Shown here in pieces: positions 25,001-40,000 of a stretch of DNA of 64,000 nt. Under the pieces are notes generated by a model. That model was not told the origin of the DNA, made no database searches, and saw nothing but the letters and a program-made list of their open reading frames with translations. Position numbers and translations under genes: made by a program. The stretch is from Yponomeuta sedellus (taxonomy: Eukaryota > Arthropoda > Insecta > Lepidoptera > Yponomeutidae): the NCBI GenBank assembly GCA_934045075.1, contig OW203724.1:24317528-24381527 (forward strand). The letters run 5' to 3'. How positions within the stretch are numbered: the first letter of the stretch is position 1; each line of letters begins with the position of its first letter.

Positions 25001-28000
25001 CAGCACCTGGCGCGCGCCTGGGAGGACTTCGACGCCAAGAGGAGGGCCGTGGAGGACTGGGCGGCGCGCGCGCAGGCGCTGCAGGCCGACGAGCGGGCCG
25101 ACACCAAGCAGGCCGTCGACTACCACAAGCGCTTCTTCCAGGAGGCCGACGAGCGGGCCGTGGCCGACCTGGTGCGCTCGGCCAGGGACCTGGTCGAGGT
25201 GAGACCTAGCAGGAGGAGGCCATCCGCAGGCGGTTCGTCAGGGCGCTGATCGGCTGCAGCTGACTTGACGCTACGAGTAGCTCGGTTCCCAAGACCTTGG
25301 CTTAATATTAAGTTCTCAAGGTTTAGCTAGTCTATGTTTTAAGGTAAAGGTAAAAGGAAACCCTTTTTTGTTCGTCTGTCGGGACCCTTTATCTCGGACA
25401 CTAAAGCAGTTTGTGGACTTTCACGAGCAGTTCTTCCAAGGGGCTGACGGGCGAGCGGTCGCGAACCTGGTGCGTCAGTCGAGGCGAGTCGTGACTGGCA
25501 GAGGACTTCCACGAGCTATTTCCTGGGAGCTGATGAGGGAGCGACCTCGATGTCGGTGCGCTCGGCGAAGGATCAGGTCTAATCAGGCCTTACAGTGTAA
25601 TACTGACGTAGTTTTTCAATAGAATGATGTGAACACGACGACGGTTGTTATTTGTTTCAATATAGTAGTCAAAGCAATACCAAGCGCCCCCGCAGTAGAT
25701 CGATACGAGGGTTGTTATCGATATAGTTAAGCAGCTGGAGCACTCGTGGCCTAGGCGAATCGAGTGATTGGAATCAATCACTCGAGTCAAGCAACAATAG
25801 GTGCAGTCAAGTACAGGATGGGTGACCGTCTTGTGAGTACCGCTAGTGGCATTTTTCCGAGCGTTTCCATGCTTTGCGCGGCACGTTAGGCCCTTGGTGC
25901 CGGCTGTCATGTAATGGCAGTCGTTAAGCCACGTCAGAGGCCTCACGGGTGGCTCGATAACTTCTGACAGTTTACTCTAGTAAGACTACCTGTCTTACAA
26001 TCCTTCATCGACTCGGACTTGGCCCACGTTGTGGAGTACGGCCTAACCTTCCTGCGATGCAGGGAGAGACCTGATGAACTCGGTGGAAGATCGTAAGACA
26101 GTAGCGGGCTTCACTGTCAGAAGTTCTGCAGCCGCTCATAAGGCCTCCGACGTGGCTCGACGCCTGTCGCTACATGACCGCCGGCACCGGCGGCTTGACG
26201 TGCCTTGCGAAGCACGGAAGCGTCCGGTGAAATAAAGCCAAACCGTCCTGCGATGCAGGAAGAGACCCGTGCCCCAGCAGTGGGTCGATACGAGGGTTGA
26301 TATCGATATAGTGATGATTGGCCTTTTTGCATCTACGTAATGAGATGATTTAATAAGCGGTGGTAGCTTAGTGGGTAGAACCATAGACTGGCAAGCGAGA
26401 GCCCCAGGTTCGATCCCGAATGCAGGCATGTACCAATGACTTTGTTTAATTTCAAAGTTACGTACATTTGCGAATTTGCAGTCGCAATACCACACGCTAA
26501 CGGTGAAGGAAAACATCGTGAGGAAACCCGCGGCTTGGTTGGCTCCGCACGTATTGACTAGTCTTTCCTGTGGGCTAGGCCGACTAAGCTGTCAGGGTGG
26601 TATAGGTGCTGGGCAAGCCTACACCATCTTTAAAACCATGTCCCAGGCACTACAGCGTCGGAGTGGTCCCTTCACCCATCTAGTGTGAGTGAAGATACCA
26701 CTGGACGCTGCATAAATCATCTCATTAAGTAGATGCAAAAAGGCCAATATTATTATTAATGAGATGATTTATACAGCGTCCAGTGGTATCCTCACTCACA
26801 CTAGATGGGTGAAGGGACCACCTTGACGCTGTAGTGCTTGGGACATTGTTTTATAGTTGGTGTAGGCTTGCCCAGCACCTATACCATCCCGACAGCTTAG
26901 TCGGCCTAGCCCACAGGAAAGACTAGTCAATACGTGCGGAGCCAACCAATCCGCGGGTTCCTCACGATGTTTTCCTTTACCGTCAGCGTGTGGTATTGCG
27001 ACTGCAAATTCGCAAATGTACGTAACTTTGAAATTAAACAAAGTCATTGGTACATGCCCGGACTGAACCTGGGGCTCTTGCTTGCCAGTCGACGGTTCTA
27101 CCCACTAAGCTGCCGATATAGTAAAGCAGCTGTATACTATGTCCAAAAAGTGTAGAAATTGAAGAGTAAAGTTTTGCTCAGACTTTTTTCTGTTTTTTTT
27201 AATTTCTTGCACTAAAAATATAAAAATAAAAACTACAGTCATTGCATTAAAATGATTTATCGTACTTAATCGAAGATAGTAAATGGTCGTGATTTTCGTT
27301 AATACCAATAATGAAGTTTCACTTCCGGTTTGTTGAATTTTTTGCCGAACTATAACCCTCGGCAGCTGGTGAGCCCCTCGGAGCGCGCGGGCGTGGTGTC
27401 TTCAGCCGAGCAGCTGCAGGTGCGCTGGCGCGCGCTGCTGGCGGCGGCGCCCGCGCACCTCATGCGGCTGGAGTTCCGCCTGGACGAGGCCGTGCTGCAG
27501 CACGCCGTCAAGGAGCTCGAGCGGGAGATGCTCTACGAGGAGCAGGTGACCAGAAACATCACAAAAAATATTTATTTTCATCCCACCATCTCGGAAAGAG
27601 AATTTTTAATCTTCAATATCTGAGTGGAAAGCCGTTTTTATTCTCTAGAGGATAAAGTAAATTGAGTTTAGAACGTCGTGTGCACTAAGTTTGTGAATTA
27701 AAAAAGTTTACCTATCTTGTGATTGTAAACGTTTTTTTTTGCATTTAGTCATTTCCTCGCTGAGATGGAATGAAAAGTTACGTGTTGCACTCGAGTGCAA
27801 AGATTTTTCACCTCGTGCTCTTTTGATTCCCTCGCTAATGCTCAGAATTCTAATTTTGAATCACTTGCTGCGCTCGTGATTCAATTTTAGAATCCTTCGC
27901 TTGCTCGGTCATCAAAATTGAACGCGCGGTTAAAAAGCAACTTTGCACTCTTTTATAACAAATAACTATTATGCCACACCTGGCAATAAAGTAGCTTTTT

Positions 28001-31000
28001 CCGCACTCTGCGCGTACGGAAAAAGCCGCTTTCTGGCCAAGTGTAGAGATAAAAAGATGTACACAACACGGGAGGTAAGTTACACCCTAGTTGTGTAATG
28101 TACTATTTTAATACAGTTGCTCAAAAAGTGGCGTATTGCAGGGACGTATAGCGTTCGGGATGTGGGCTATTACATACTCGTGCTTTTTTTTTTACCTTTC
28201 CCGCACTCGTGCGTTCTCTTTCCCAACTGTCAAAATAATGTCTATAAAAAGAAAAACCAACCATGAAGATTTTACTAAAAAAAAATATAGAAGTTTTTAT
28301 GATGACCTACTAATTTGTTACAATGTCAGATTTAATGATTTCATTGAATGAATTAAATTAGAATTCATTTCATTTCATCTCATTAAATTTCATTTTCATT
28401 TCATATCAATAAAAAAAATCTACTGAAGACTTGGCTGTATGGGCATAGTTCTCTTTGCTTACTAGAATGGGTGAAAAAAAAAAATCTCTGCTTATATTTT
28501 TTTACGGTTGGCACCATTTTCCAAATAATTTTTCTTTAGTGAATTGCTTATTTTTTTCGCAACTGTATTAAAAATAGTCGTTCAGTACACGTGCGGAACC
28601 GTCATTGCAACTTGTTCCGTCTGTCAATCCTTGTCTTCGGCTGCACCTCGGCTCGGGTAGACATTTGTCGGAACTCTTTGCAATGACAGCTTTTCCGCAC
28701 TTGTAATGAAATATACTATTGCCGCGCACTTTTTAAATTTGGAACATCTTATTGTTTAACGCCAAAGATGTCAAACGCAAATATTTTTTGAGTTAAGACT
28801 AGCCGGTACCACAGCCCCGAGTCGCGCCGACGGCTGAAAAAAAGCAATAATAATATTAAAGTGAATTACCTAATAGTTTTGTTTTGAAAAATGAGGCGCC
28901 TTTTGTTTTTTCATAGCGACTGGTGAAAAGTAGCGTATCACTTGGACTATTCCACTTGCTAATATTACAGGATACGTCGGCCGACTTCATTTTTGGTCCA
29001 ATTTCTTTAATTTCTGACGTCATCCGTAAAAAAGACCAACCTCATTTTTGTCCCAATTTCTTTAATTCCTGATGTGATCCGTAAAAAAAACTGCGCACGC
29101 GACTGCGTAACGACCTCCAGCAGTAAAGCGTCCGTTCCCCCAGGCGTACAACCAGAGCGACGACGCGGACGCGATCCTGGTCCGCAACGAGGAGTACTTC
29201 CGCAGCCAGGGGCCCGTGCTGCAGGTGGAGCGCTGCCTGCAGAACCTGCAGCACATCGCGCGCGGCTACGAGCAGCAGGCCGGCGACGCCGCGCTGCAGC
29301 ACGCGGCGCGGCGCTGCGAGCTGCAGTGGGAGGCCGCCGTGCAGCGGTGAGCGCTCCCGCCGCTCTCATTGTCGATCCCATACGTCACCTCACGCCTGTC
29401 GCCCATAAGCTCAGTCGGAAAGAGCGCTGGCACGGATAGCCAGAGGTCGCGGGTTCGAATCCGGGCCTGGGTAGAATTTTTAGCCTCTAAATAGGTTTTT
29501 AAAAGTGATCCTTAGCACGGGTCAGTGCGTTAAAAAGAATATGATCACGCCTGTATCCCAGAGGGGTAGGCGGAGACCGGGGGCTGCCACTTGCCACGAT
29601 CCTGACAGATCACCTTCGCTTCGTCGACGTTCGTAAGTCGTTGCATGCACGAATCGATCCCAGTTTGCACTTAAATACTGAGGCGAGCGAAGTCATTACA
29701 CTAATATTATAAAGGCGAAAGTTTGTGTGTGTGTGTATGTTTGTTACTTCCTCACGCCTAAACGGCTTGAGAGATTTTAATAAAATTTGATATGCAGTTA
29801 CCTGACAGCCTGGATTAACACATAGGCTCCGTTTTACTGCGGGAAAATATGTTTTACTGGTTGGTAATACACTATTATTTTCCCTAATAAACCGCGGGTA
29901 AGACACAGTATTCTATAAAACGCAAGGAACCGTATGAGACGACATTTTGGAAAAAAGGCCTTTACCCTGCAGCGATGATAATTATGATGATGATGATAGA
30001 TAGATAGAGAACACTTTATTGCACAGCCAGAAAAATATTACAACCATGATTCTTAAATCTAAGTAATGTTATACAATTGGCGATCTTATCGCTAAGACAA
30101 ATCTATCGATGATCTGCGGCCTTTCCGCCTAGGCAAATATCCTGCATATCCCCACTCCCTACTCGAAATTCAGTCACCGACATCGTCCATTTTCGTCCGA
30201 CGGCGATTCGTACGACGTTCCTGGTCACATATAAATACCCTTCTTCTTCTTCTGGCTATATTAATCCACTGCTGAACATAGCCCACCCCTAACGAGCGCC
30301 ATAGCGCCCCGTCTTCAGCTTTCCGCATCCAGCATCTGCCAGCAATTTTTAGATCATCATCCCACCTGGCCGGAGAGCGTCCTACACTACGTTGGCCGAG
30401 TCGCGGTCTCCACTCAAGAACACGTTTACTCCAGCGGTTGTCGGTTTTTCGCCAGATATGGCCAGCCGAATGTCACTTCTCTAAATACTCAGGCTATTCA
30501 AATAATTTCCCACATTATTATTGAGTCAATTTCCTCCTCAGGGTCGAGAGCTTCCGCCAGAAGCTGCAGAGGATCCCGGCGAAGTGGGACGCGTACCGGC
30601 AGAAGTTCACCGAGATGGAGTGCTGGATGGACCACGTGGGCCACACGATGGACAGTATTGTGCGCGAGGTCGACTCAGCTGAGGCCTTCGAGCGAGAAAA
30701 GACTATCTTCCAGGTAAGTGCTAGATGTGAACTGAACTCTATAGGTATACTTCTATGATGCTAAGCGGCATTGAGCTCGCCTACGCCTAGTTTTTATGCA
30801 ATAAATAATTTTAATAATAATGAAAATCAATCGCAACCGTAGAAACAGTCGAATAGAACTACGAATATGAAGATTGTACACTCGCGAACCATGTAATTTT
30901 ATGAAAGCTAATGTTAAAATTGTGTCTCTTCGTTGCTGTCATATGGAATAGTTGAGGGAACTCATGGTAAATATGCTGTTGGATTCTTAAAGTTTTAAAA

Positions 31001-34000
31001 ATTCCAAGAGATCAGATTATTTCTATTTTAGATGTAGGCAACAAAAGAAAAAACCCTTTCTTTGAAAGGCAAAAACCATGTGCTACAGTCTAAAAAATCA
31101 CAATCTTTTGTTAGTATTGTTTATTGACTATAGGGAAAAATCCACTGTTTAACTACGTCTATTTCGCTTTCTAAAGTGATAAGATGTTAGATTAGCTTTC
31201 GGAAATATGAGAATCGTAACTGTTCTATTCCCCGATCTCTTCTAGAACATTTGCCGCGAGGCCGACAAGAAGCGCGAGGACATGAAATGGCTCGTGCAGA
31301 CCCTCGACATGCTCTCCAACCACTGCCCCGAGAGCGAGGCTCAGGAGGAGCAGATCCGCCTCGAAAACCTGATAGCGCGCTACAAGAACTTGATCCCGAC
31401 CATCGAAATCACGATGATCAAGACAGAAACTTACACCAGATGCTACACGTACCGCAGAGAGGTCCACGAGGTGATCTGCGTCCTCGAGAGCGCGAAGGAG
31501 CAGGCGCTGCTGGAGCCGGAGCCGCAGTCGCTGCAGCACGTGGAGCAGCTGCTGCTGGAGCAGCAGGCGGCGCTGCAGCAGCTGGACCGGCAGCGGCCCG
31601 GCGTCATGACCATGCTGCAGCGCGGCAAGGAACTCATCAAGGACGCCAACGCCCCGGCCTTCGTGCGGGAGGACGTCAGGACCCTCGAGACCGGCTGGAA
31701 CGCCGCCTACGACACTTCCAACGACAAGCTGCATAGGCTGCGAGACACCCAAAAGGTCTGGTCCAACTACGAGTACCAGAAAGATGAGCTGCTGTCCGAC
31801 ATCGACAGGATCGAGAGCTACGTCGCCCATCCGGGCCTGCAGCTGGGAGTGACGAACATCGGAAGGGATCTCCAGGAGACGAAGACGTACAACGCCGACA
31901 TCGAGAAGGCCAAGTCGGAGAGGCTGCCGCAGTTGCAATCCGCGTACGCCGAGCTGCGCTCCTTGACTGCGAACAAACCTAAGCCGGTCATTGAGCAGGA
32001 CCTGGAGAACATTGAACGTAAATTGATAAGAGTTCAAGACGAGGTGCAAAACAAGGTCGAGCATCTCGAGAAGTTTAACCAGGAGTGGGTGAAGATCGAA
32101 CATAAACTGGAACACGTTCGTGAATGGATCAAGAAGGAGAGCCCCGCTTTGATCTCCGAGATCAGATCCGAGAATATAACTCCTGAAGAAAGAGTTATCA
32201 AATCTCAGGCGCTGCAAAGTATAATTTCCGAGAAACTCGAAGCGATCAAGGGCGTCGCCGAACACGGAACCAAGTTGGCGGTCGAACACCAAGTCCAAGA
32301 CGCTAACCGACTCAAAGGAGAAGTGGCGCTGCTCGAAAAGATGATGGCTGACTTGCAACGTTCTACAGAACATCAAACCAAGGTCGTCGAGCACGACCTA
32401 GCTAGTTGGCAGAAGTACCAGCGCGGCGTCGCTGAAATCAAACCCTGGATCGAAGAAGCCGAAATCAAACTAGGCAATGTGCCGAAACCGACGACCTTAC
32501 CCGAAGCCCAGCAGTTGCAACAGCAATCCAAAGCCCTCGTGACCGACTGTGACAAGCAACTGATGAACCTGCAAATCCTTTCGAGTGTCAGCCACCAACT
32601 TTCTGGTAAGACCAGTGCACCTGATGAAGTCGACGCTATCCACTCCCGGTGGGCTGTAGTACACGATCAAGCCGATCAGTGGAACAACAAACTTGACAAA
32701 CTAGTTACGAATTGGGAAAACTTCGAACGCGACGCTGAAAAGCTAGAAAGCTGGATCGAGAATGGAGAAAAGCTTCTAAGCAGCCGTGTGGTTTCTGTGG
32801 ATACGCCCCATATTGAGAAATTAGACCGAGAGTTGAATAAGCTAAAGTCGTTTGGAAATGAAATCTCACAGCAACAAGCTAAGATAATTACATTGTCTCA
32901 GACTTGTGACAACATCTGCCACAGTATTCAACCTGAGGGTGCTGCGTTGCTCAAGAACAAAGTATCTGACATAAAACAACGCACAAATACTCTAGCTGAA
33001 ACCGTAAGGACTAAAGTCAACGAGCTATCGGACAAAATAATCGTCCGTCAAGAGTTCACGACCAAACTGCACACTTTCGATAACTGGATCACAGACTTTA
33101 GAAGGAAAACCGAGAGTTACGATCAGATCAGTGCTGACAAAGTGGAACCCGCTTTGCAATCCATGCATGTATTGCTACAAGAACATGCAGCCAAAGAACC
33201 AGAGTTCACTGATATCTACAACGAAGTAAAGAACATCACACTTATGTCACATCCAGACGAAACCAAATCTCTCAGTGAGACATACTCCAACATTGCATAC
33301 AACTATCAGACGGTTGAAAGCAATATCCAACAAAACAAAGGCATACTACAAAAGTGGTCTGATCTCCTAAACTGGTACGAAGACACCAAGCAACAACTAA
33401 GTCATATTCAATACCAGATCGAAGGACCTAAGTTGACTCCTGAGAGTTACGAGAAACTACGCCAAGAGTTAGTCAATGTTATCAGTAAAGTACCCGAGAA
33501 GAAAAGCAACGTAGCTCTGCTGGATGGTCCTTCGAAGGTTAAAGTCACTGACCAGAATACCGGCAGAATTATGTCTCCTACCAGCTTGGTCAAGGAAATA
33601 GAGGTCAAAGCCGAAACGTTACTGAACCAAGTAACATCAAAGAGAGACTTGGTGCAGAAAGTCGGAGCCAGATGGGACAAATTCAACGTGCAACATAATG
33701 CTTTGGCAGATGTCTTGCATAACGTGCAAACGGTATTGAACGAAATGTCGCAAACGTCAGTGCCTTTAACCGAAGCGTCAATCCAAGACATGACTGAGCA
33801 ACTTGATAAATTGGATGCAGACTTGAAAGACAAGCAAACGATAAGAAAGGAGTTGAGAGAAGAAGGCCTGCATTTAATGAGAGAAGACCAACCTAATATG
33901 GGGACGATACAGAATGCTTTATCTGCTGCTGACAACAACTGGGACCAAGTTGTAAACTCTGTCCGTGACACTAAGAACAAATACATACTCCTGTCGTCAA

Positions 34001-37000
34001 CGCTACAAGAGTTGAAGAATTTCACCATAGCCTTTGATAGGGAAATGACGAGAGCTGAACAGCTGTATAACGACTGCAAAGAATCTCCCAACGATTATGT
34101 TCAAACAGCACAATCTTTGGACAAAGCGAAGAAAGCACATGAAATCCTGAAACGGTCGAAGAGTCTTCTAGACCAGATGGATGTCATAAAACAATCTGTA
34201 TTGAAACAAGCGTCGACTTTGGGTGGATTCGATACAACTCCATTAGAAGAAGCTTTCTTGAACTCACAAACTCATTGGGAGAAGGTAAATGACGCCATCA
34301 TAAAAAGGATACAAGATTTAGAATCGCAACTTATTGTATGGAGACAAATTGATGACACAAAAGATCAAATCGTACTTTGGTTGAGTGAAACTGGGCAGAA
34401 CCTAGCTAATGCTTGCGACAATATGGAAATCAGATTTGGACAAAGTCATCTAACAAAGTATAAGGAAGAACTGCCACTTTACTTGGGTATGAAAAACAGC
34501 ATCACTTCGAAATGTGAACAGATTACCAATTTGAACAAGAGCATTCCTTTAGGGCAAGTCAATTCTATTATTGAGTACTTGGATAGTGAATTTGAAGCTT
34601 TGAAAACGTTGGCTGACAATCTTGACGCAGCTGTATCTTCGTTGGGATCTAAAGAAACCCAACTAAAGGATAATATCAAAAAGTTGTCGGACAAAGTTAG
34701 CAAGATCCGCGATGATATTATTAAATGTGACGATATGACCGGGGATAACGCGAAAATCTTAGACCGTCTAAAGAAATGCCAAACTTGCAAAGCAGAGCTG
34801 CAAAACTTTAACGATGAACTTGAGAATCTCATAATGAACGTCTCTGAAATGAATTCTAACTACCCTGGATTCTACGAGTCTCTAGTTCCGAAAGAGCTTA
34901 GTGCTCTACAGAAGAGATTTGAAAGCGTCGTTTTACATGCTAACAAAACTGAGACGACTCTTTTGACGTTCCTACAGAAGACATTTACTGATAAATTAGC
35001 CATGTTCAACAGAAACCTAAAGATACTGGATGACAAGACCAGATGGTGTATGCCGGATGCAGGAAGTGACAAATATAACCTTGAAGTTAAAATGGCTGCC
35101 TTAATTGATGTGGAAAATGGTATGGCTGAATGTACTGGCAAAATTAAAGAATTAAAGGAAGCCAGTGACATACTAAAGATTGTGGCTGAACCTTCATGTG
35201 CCCAAGAAGCTGCATCCCAAACTGAAAAAGCTCAAAAGAATCTGGATGTACTCGCTGCTAACTATAATGAGATTAAAAATAGATTGAAAGAGAACATTGA
35301 TGTTTGGCAAAACTACGAGAACTCACTTGAGAATGTCTCCGAATGGTTAAAAGACAAAGAAAATAAGGTTAGACAGGAATCTGCTAATCTTCTCAGTTTG
35401 GATGATATCGACGGCAAGATCCATGAAATCGAACAGTTGAGTCATGAGATACACGATTATGGCAATGAGATCAATAAGCTCAATGATGTTGGCGAGAAAA
35501 TATTAACTAAAAATCCTGACTCTCGCGTCACTCAGTATATCAACCATCTGGTGATCAGATACCAGACTGTTGAAAAGTTCACTGACAGTCACTTAGCAAG
35601 ACTAAAAGACTTGAAGGATAACAAAGTAAAGTACCAGAAGTCAATCGCTGCCTTCAAGAACTGGCTTCAAGATGCTAACGGCAAGATCAAAGACTTGGCT
35701 ACCATGCAAGCATCTAAGCCTACACACGCTGATTTGGCCGAGATGAAAAAACTGAATGACAACAAAGAAAATGGACAAAAGTTACTGAACAACGCAATTG
35801 AAGCCGGTGAAGCACTATTCAGTGGCATCACACCTGAATGTCGCGAACAAGTCAGAAATGAACTAAGAGCTCTGAGAAATGGCTTTGAAGAGTCCGTCGA
35901 TTCTCTCAACAACATAATCAAAGATATTGAAACTACGATCAATAAGCGTTCGTCCTTCGACGATACATTCAACCAAGTTAATAAATGGATCGGAGACAAG
36001 GAAACCGAACTTGGAGAATTCAAGCTTTGCCCTAACTTACCAGAAAAAAAGGCTCAGTTACATGCTAACAAAATTGCACACCAAGAAGTTGAACTACATC
36101 AGTCTCTGCTGTCGCAACTAACTGAGAAAATCAAGATGATGCCAGATGAAGAAGCGGAAAAGAGTCTGTTGAAAACGGTAGAGAGATACCAAAACATGGC
36201 AAAGGAATTGGATCGTCGAGTTAACGCAAGTGAATCTCACGTTACAGACCATGAAAAGTATGTTCAATTGTTCGAAGCCTGCCGCGATCGTCTCAACCAC
36301 ATTGTGGCGGAAAATAGCCTTCTGAACTACAGTGTCGTAACCCAAAAAGAGGACGTTGATGCGAAAATCGCTGTCATCGAGAAAGTTAATGCGAAAGCAC
36401 AAGAAACTGAAAATCTTCTCGGTGGTCTAAAAACCCAATTGCACACTGTTCTAGAAACAACAAGTTCGAACGGTCATCCGATTTTGATCAGTGAATTTGA
36501 ACAACTGAAAAATACTTGGAATCAATTCGCTACACAATGCAAAGAGCAGGATAAGAAACTAAAAGAGACTCTGAAGCAATGGAACGAAAGTCAAAAGACT
36601 TTGAATGATCTTGAAGAATGGCTTACTGTGAAGGAGAATCAACTAAGGGACCAAAGTTTGAAGAGCACATTAGAAGCCAAGATTGCTCACTTGGAAAAGG
36701 TCAAGGAGATTCAAAAGGAGCTAGCTTCAAGGAGCGCAGATTTCACTGCTCTATCTGAAACACAACAGAACGTCGCTGGCGATTCAGAGCTTATTGGCAA
36801 AACATCAAAACTAGCTACCAGGTATCACACGCTAAACAATGTTGTCAACGAAAACATTTCTAAATACGAAGTGTTCGTCTCAGAACATCAAACTTTCGAA
36901 AACGAATACGATGGAATGGAGAAATGGCTTAACGATATGCTAAGTGAGCTCCAAGACTTGAATGAAATCGTTGGCGACTACGCCGTACTACAAGAAAAAC

Positions 37001-40000
37001 AAAACAAAGCTAAGGAACTATACGAGACAAGGAACAAGAAAACTCCGACCTTCGAAGAATTCTTAAGCCTTGGTGAGAAGTTATACACTCATACAAGTCC
37101 TGATGGCAGAGAAGTTATCCGACAAAAAATCCGCAAAATAAGAACTCTGTGGGACAGCTTTGGAGATAGCTTCCAGGAAACTGTTAACAAGTTGGACCAG
37201 TGCCTACTGCAGTTCTCAGACTTCTCACTTGCCCAAGAACAATTGACCAAATGGCTGAAGGATGTCGAAAAAGCCATGCAACGGCACACTGAACTTAAGG
37301 CATCTTTGGAAGAAAAGAAGGCACAATTGCAAAACCACAAAATCATGCACCAAGAGATCATGACGCACCAGACATTAGTAGAATCGGTTTGCGACAAAGC
37401 CCAACAGCTCGTTGATCAAACACACGACGCTTCGTTGAACGTGTACTTACAATCAATAAAGCAGCTGTTCCAAAACATAGTGACAAAGTCACAGAACTTA
37501 CAGGATAATTTGGAAGACTGCGTGAAGCGGCACGAAGATCTAGTTAAGCTGATTCAACACTACAAAGAATGGCTTGGATCCCAATCAGAAAAGCTTCTGG
37601 ATATCGAAAGCGGTACTGGAGAAAAGCCAGAAATTATAAGAAAGTTAACATCGGCTGTACAAATGAGGGAGATTGAAAAGATAGGTTCATCTAAGCTAGA
37701 TGAAATAAGAGCGGTATTCTCAAATGTCAGTAAAAGTACTTCCGAACCCGGAAACGTTGCTATTAAAGCTGAGATTGATAACTTACATGACCAACTCCGC
37801 AATGTTGTCCAAAGCATCGGTGCCTCGGAACAAAAGCTTAAACATACCCTTGAAATTTGGAACAAATTCGATGTATCCATCGAATCCATCACCGAATGGC
37901 TTAAAGACATGGAATCAAAATGCCGCGACCAAAGTCTTTGCTCAACCTTGGAAGAGAAAGAAGCTCAACTAAAAAGATACGTCGATCTACGCAACGACAT
38001 CAACACTAAAGAAAAAGAGGTTGACGCTTTTGTTGATAAATCTCATAGCCTTATTCAACTTAGCGGCGTAGAGCGCCTGAAACCCCTAGTGACACAAATC
38101 AGCAGTCGCTATCAACAGCTGCACGTAATTTCTAAAGAGATTGTTAATCACTGGTCAGAACTTGTAGCTGACCATAAGAAATACGTCCAACAACGCAACG
38201 AATTCGAAACCTGGCTGAAGCCCTTGGAAGAACAGCTGTCGCAGATGGTTACTAAGGAAGATAAGCTCAGTATCGAAAGCAAAGGAAACAAACTGCAAGT
38301 GTTCCTGCTTGAAAGAGATAACGGAGAACATAAGGTTGGAATTCTAACAACAGCTGGCGACAAAGTGTTGCCTGAAACAGCAGCGAATGGCAGAGAAAAC
38401 ATCCGTGCTGAAGTAAGGACCCTCAGAGAAAGATGGGACAAGCTAAATGATACCATTTTGCAACAGCAAAAAGAGTTCGAATCTCAAACACTTCAATGGT
38501 CAAGTTACCAGGACGTATTACAGCAAACGCTATCCTGGCTAGACGAGAAGGAAAAGCTCGTGGACGCTGAAGAAAAGGCCGTCCTCAATTCATCTCAGGA
38601 AATTAAGTCTAAACTACTTAAAAACAAGACGCTGTTACAAGAAATTTACTCTCACAAACGAGTCATAGAAACTGTAACTGAAAAGGCGAAGAATGTCGCT
38701 GCTACTTTACATACTGGCAAAGATAAGAATGATGAAATGACCGCTATAATCCAATCTGTCTGGGACAGATACAACACTCTGACGAACAGACTAACAAGTG
38801 TGATAAGCAAACACGAAACTACTTTCGAAATCTACCAGCAATTTGCCGACCAGCAAAAGTCTCATCAAGACAACCAAAAACACCTTTGGGACCGCCTCCA
38901 TCTGCTTTCTGACTTCTCTGGCAACAAAGCAGCGCTGCAAAGCAAACTGGCCAATATACAAGAGTTGCTGGATGCCCTACCAACAGGAAACAATAAACTA
39001 AAGATTTTATCCGACTTGATTGAGACTAACAACGCTAGGTTATCACCAAGAGGCAAAGAAGGCATGTCACGAGAGCTAGCTTTGCTCAAAGCTGATCTGG
39101 AGAAGTTTACAGCGACAGTTCATGACGTCAAACGAGGTATAGAAGACAAGATCCAGCAGTGGATAGAGTTTGATAGTGCAAATGACAGGCTACAGCATTG
39201 GTTGAGTGATACTGAGATGAGTTTGAAGACCTATACACCTAAAGCCACGCTAGAAGAGAAGGTGGAGCAGCTTAACAAATACCAGGTATGTATTTTCTTT
39301 TCTTTCATCAAATTTTACCTACTCTTATGTATTTCAAGCGGGTTTATCTGAATCTTATGAAACTTTCAATGTTATACAGGAGTTATGTAAAAAGATTGAT
39401 ACTCATGAAAATGAAGTCGCAACGCAAATAAGTGCTCTAATCACCCTAGGTGAAACCCTGGATCAAGTAAGAAATGAATGAGAAAACTTTAGGATAACTA
39501 CACAAGCACTCTTGTAGTTAGGCTAACCGCCTCTTACTTCAGTAGACCTTCTAATTTCACAGACAATTAAAGAAGTGTATGTTGTTACTTAAATCTAACA
39601 CGACGTATTACCTAATTACGTACTTCTTTCAATATATTGTACGTACATATAATTATTTATTACCTACTCCATGGGATGGGACGCAGTGTTTGACACTAAT
39701 ATGACGAAGGCCTTCGCAGCGGCTTCAAGAAATCTTTTCACTACAAAAGACGTAGTCTAACCGAAATACTCAACATTCTAAAACTAACCTTAACGGTAGA
39801 CGTTGTAGTTTAGTCTAATTCAAAAAAATATCTAATGTAGTTCGTTTCTTTTAACGAAATTGATAATTACAGGCAATCTTAGCAAACCTAAAGAAGACTG
39901 AGAACGATGTCGACAAACTCACAGACGAATTCAGCGATTTGATTGAAAACTGCAATGATACTCGAATTACTATGAACCTTCAACAAATGACTTCAAGGTT

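Noticed and set aside
29404..29475. Possible functional tRNA gene with good A and B boxes
   Set aside because: The anticodon loop has C where U33 is needed, and the same sequence recurs with a shared 3' tail at 57 and 58 kb, so it is a SINE head.
31225..32394. 389-codon minus-strand frame opposite exon 15
   Set aside because: It lies wholly antisense to the spectrin-repeat exon. Its Leu/Val/His-rich composition is what the reverse complement of GC-rich coiled-coil codons gives.
39286..39351. Read-through end of the exon 15 frame
   Set aside because: Codons after the gtatgt donor are AT-rich and hydrophobic, unlike the rod, and exon 16 continues the repeat correctly.
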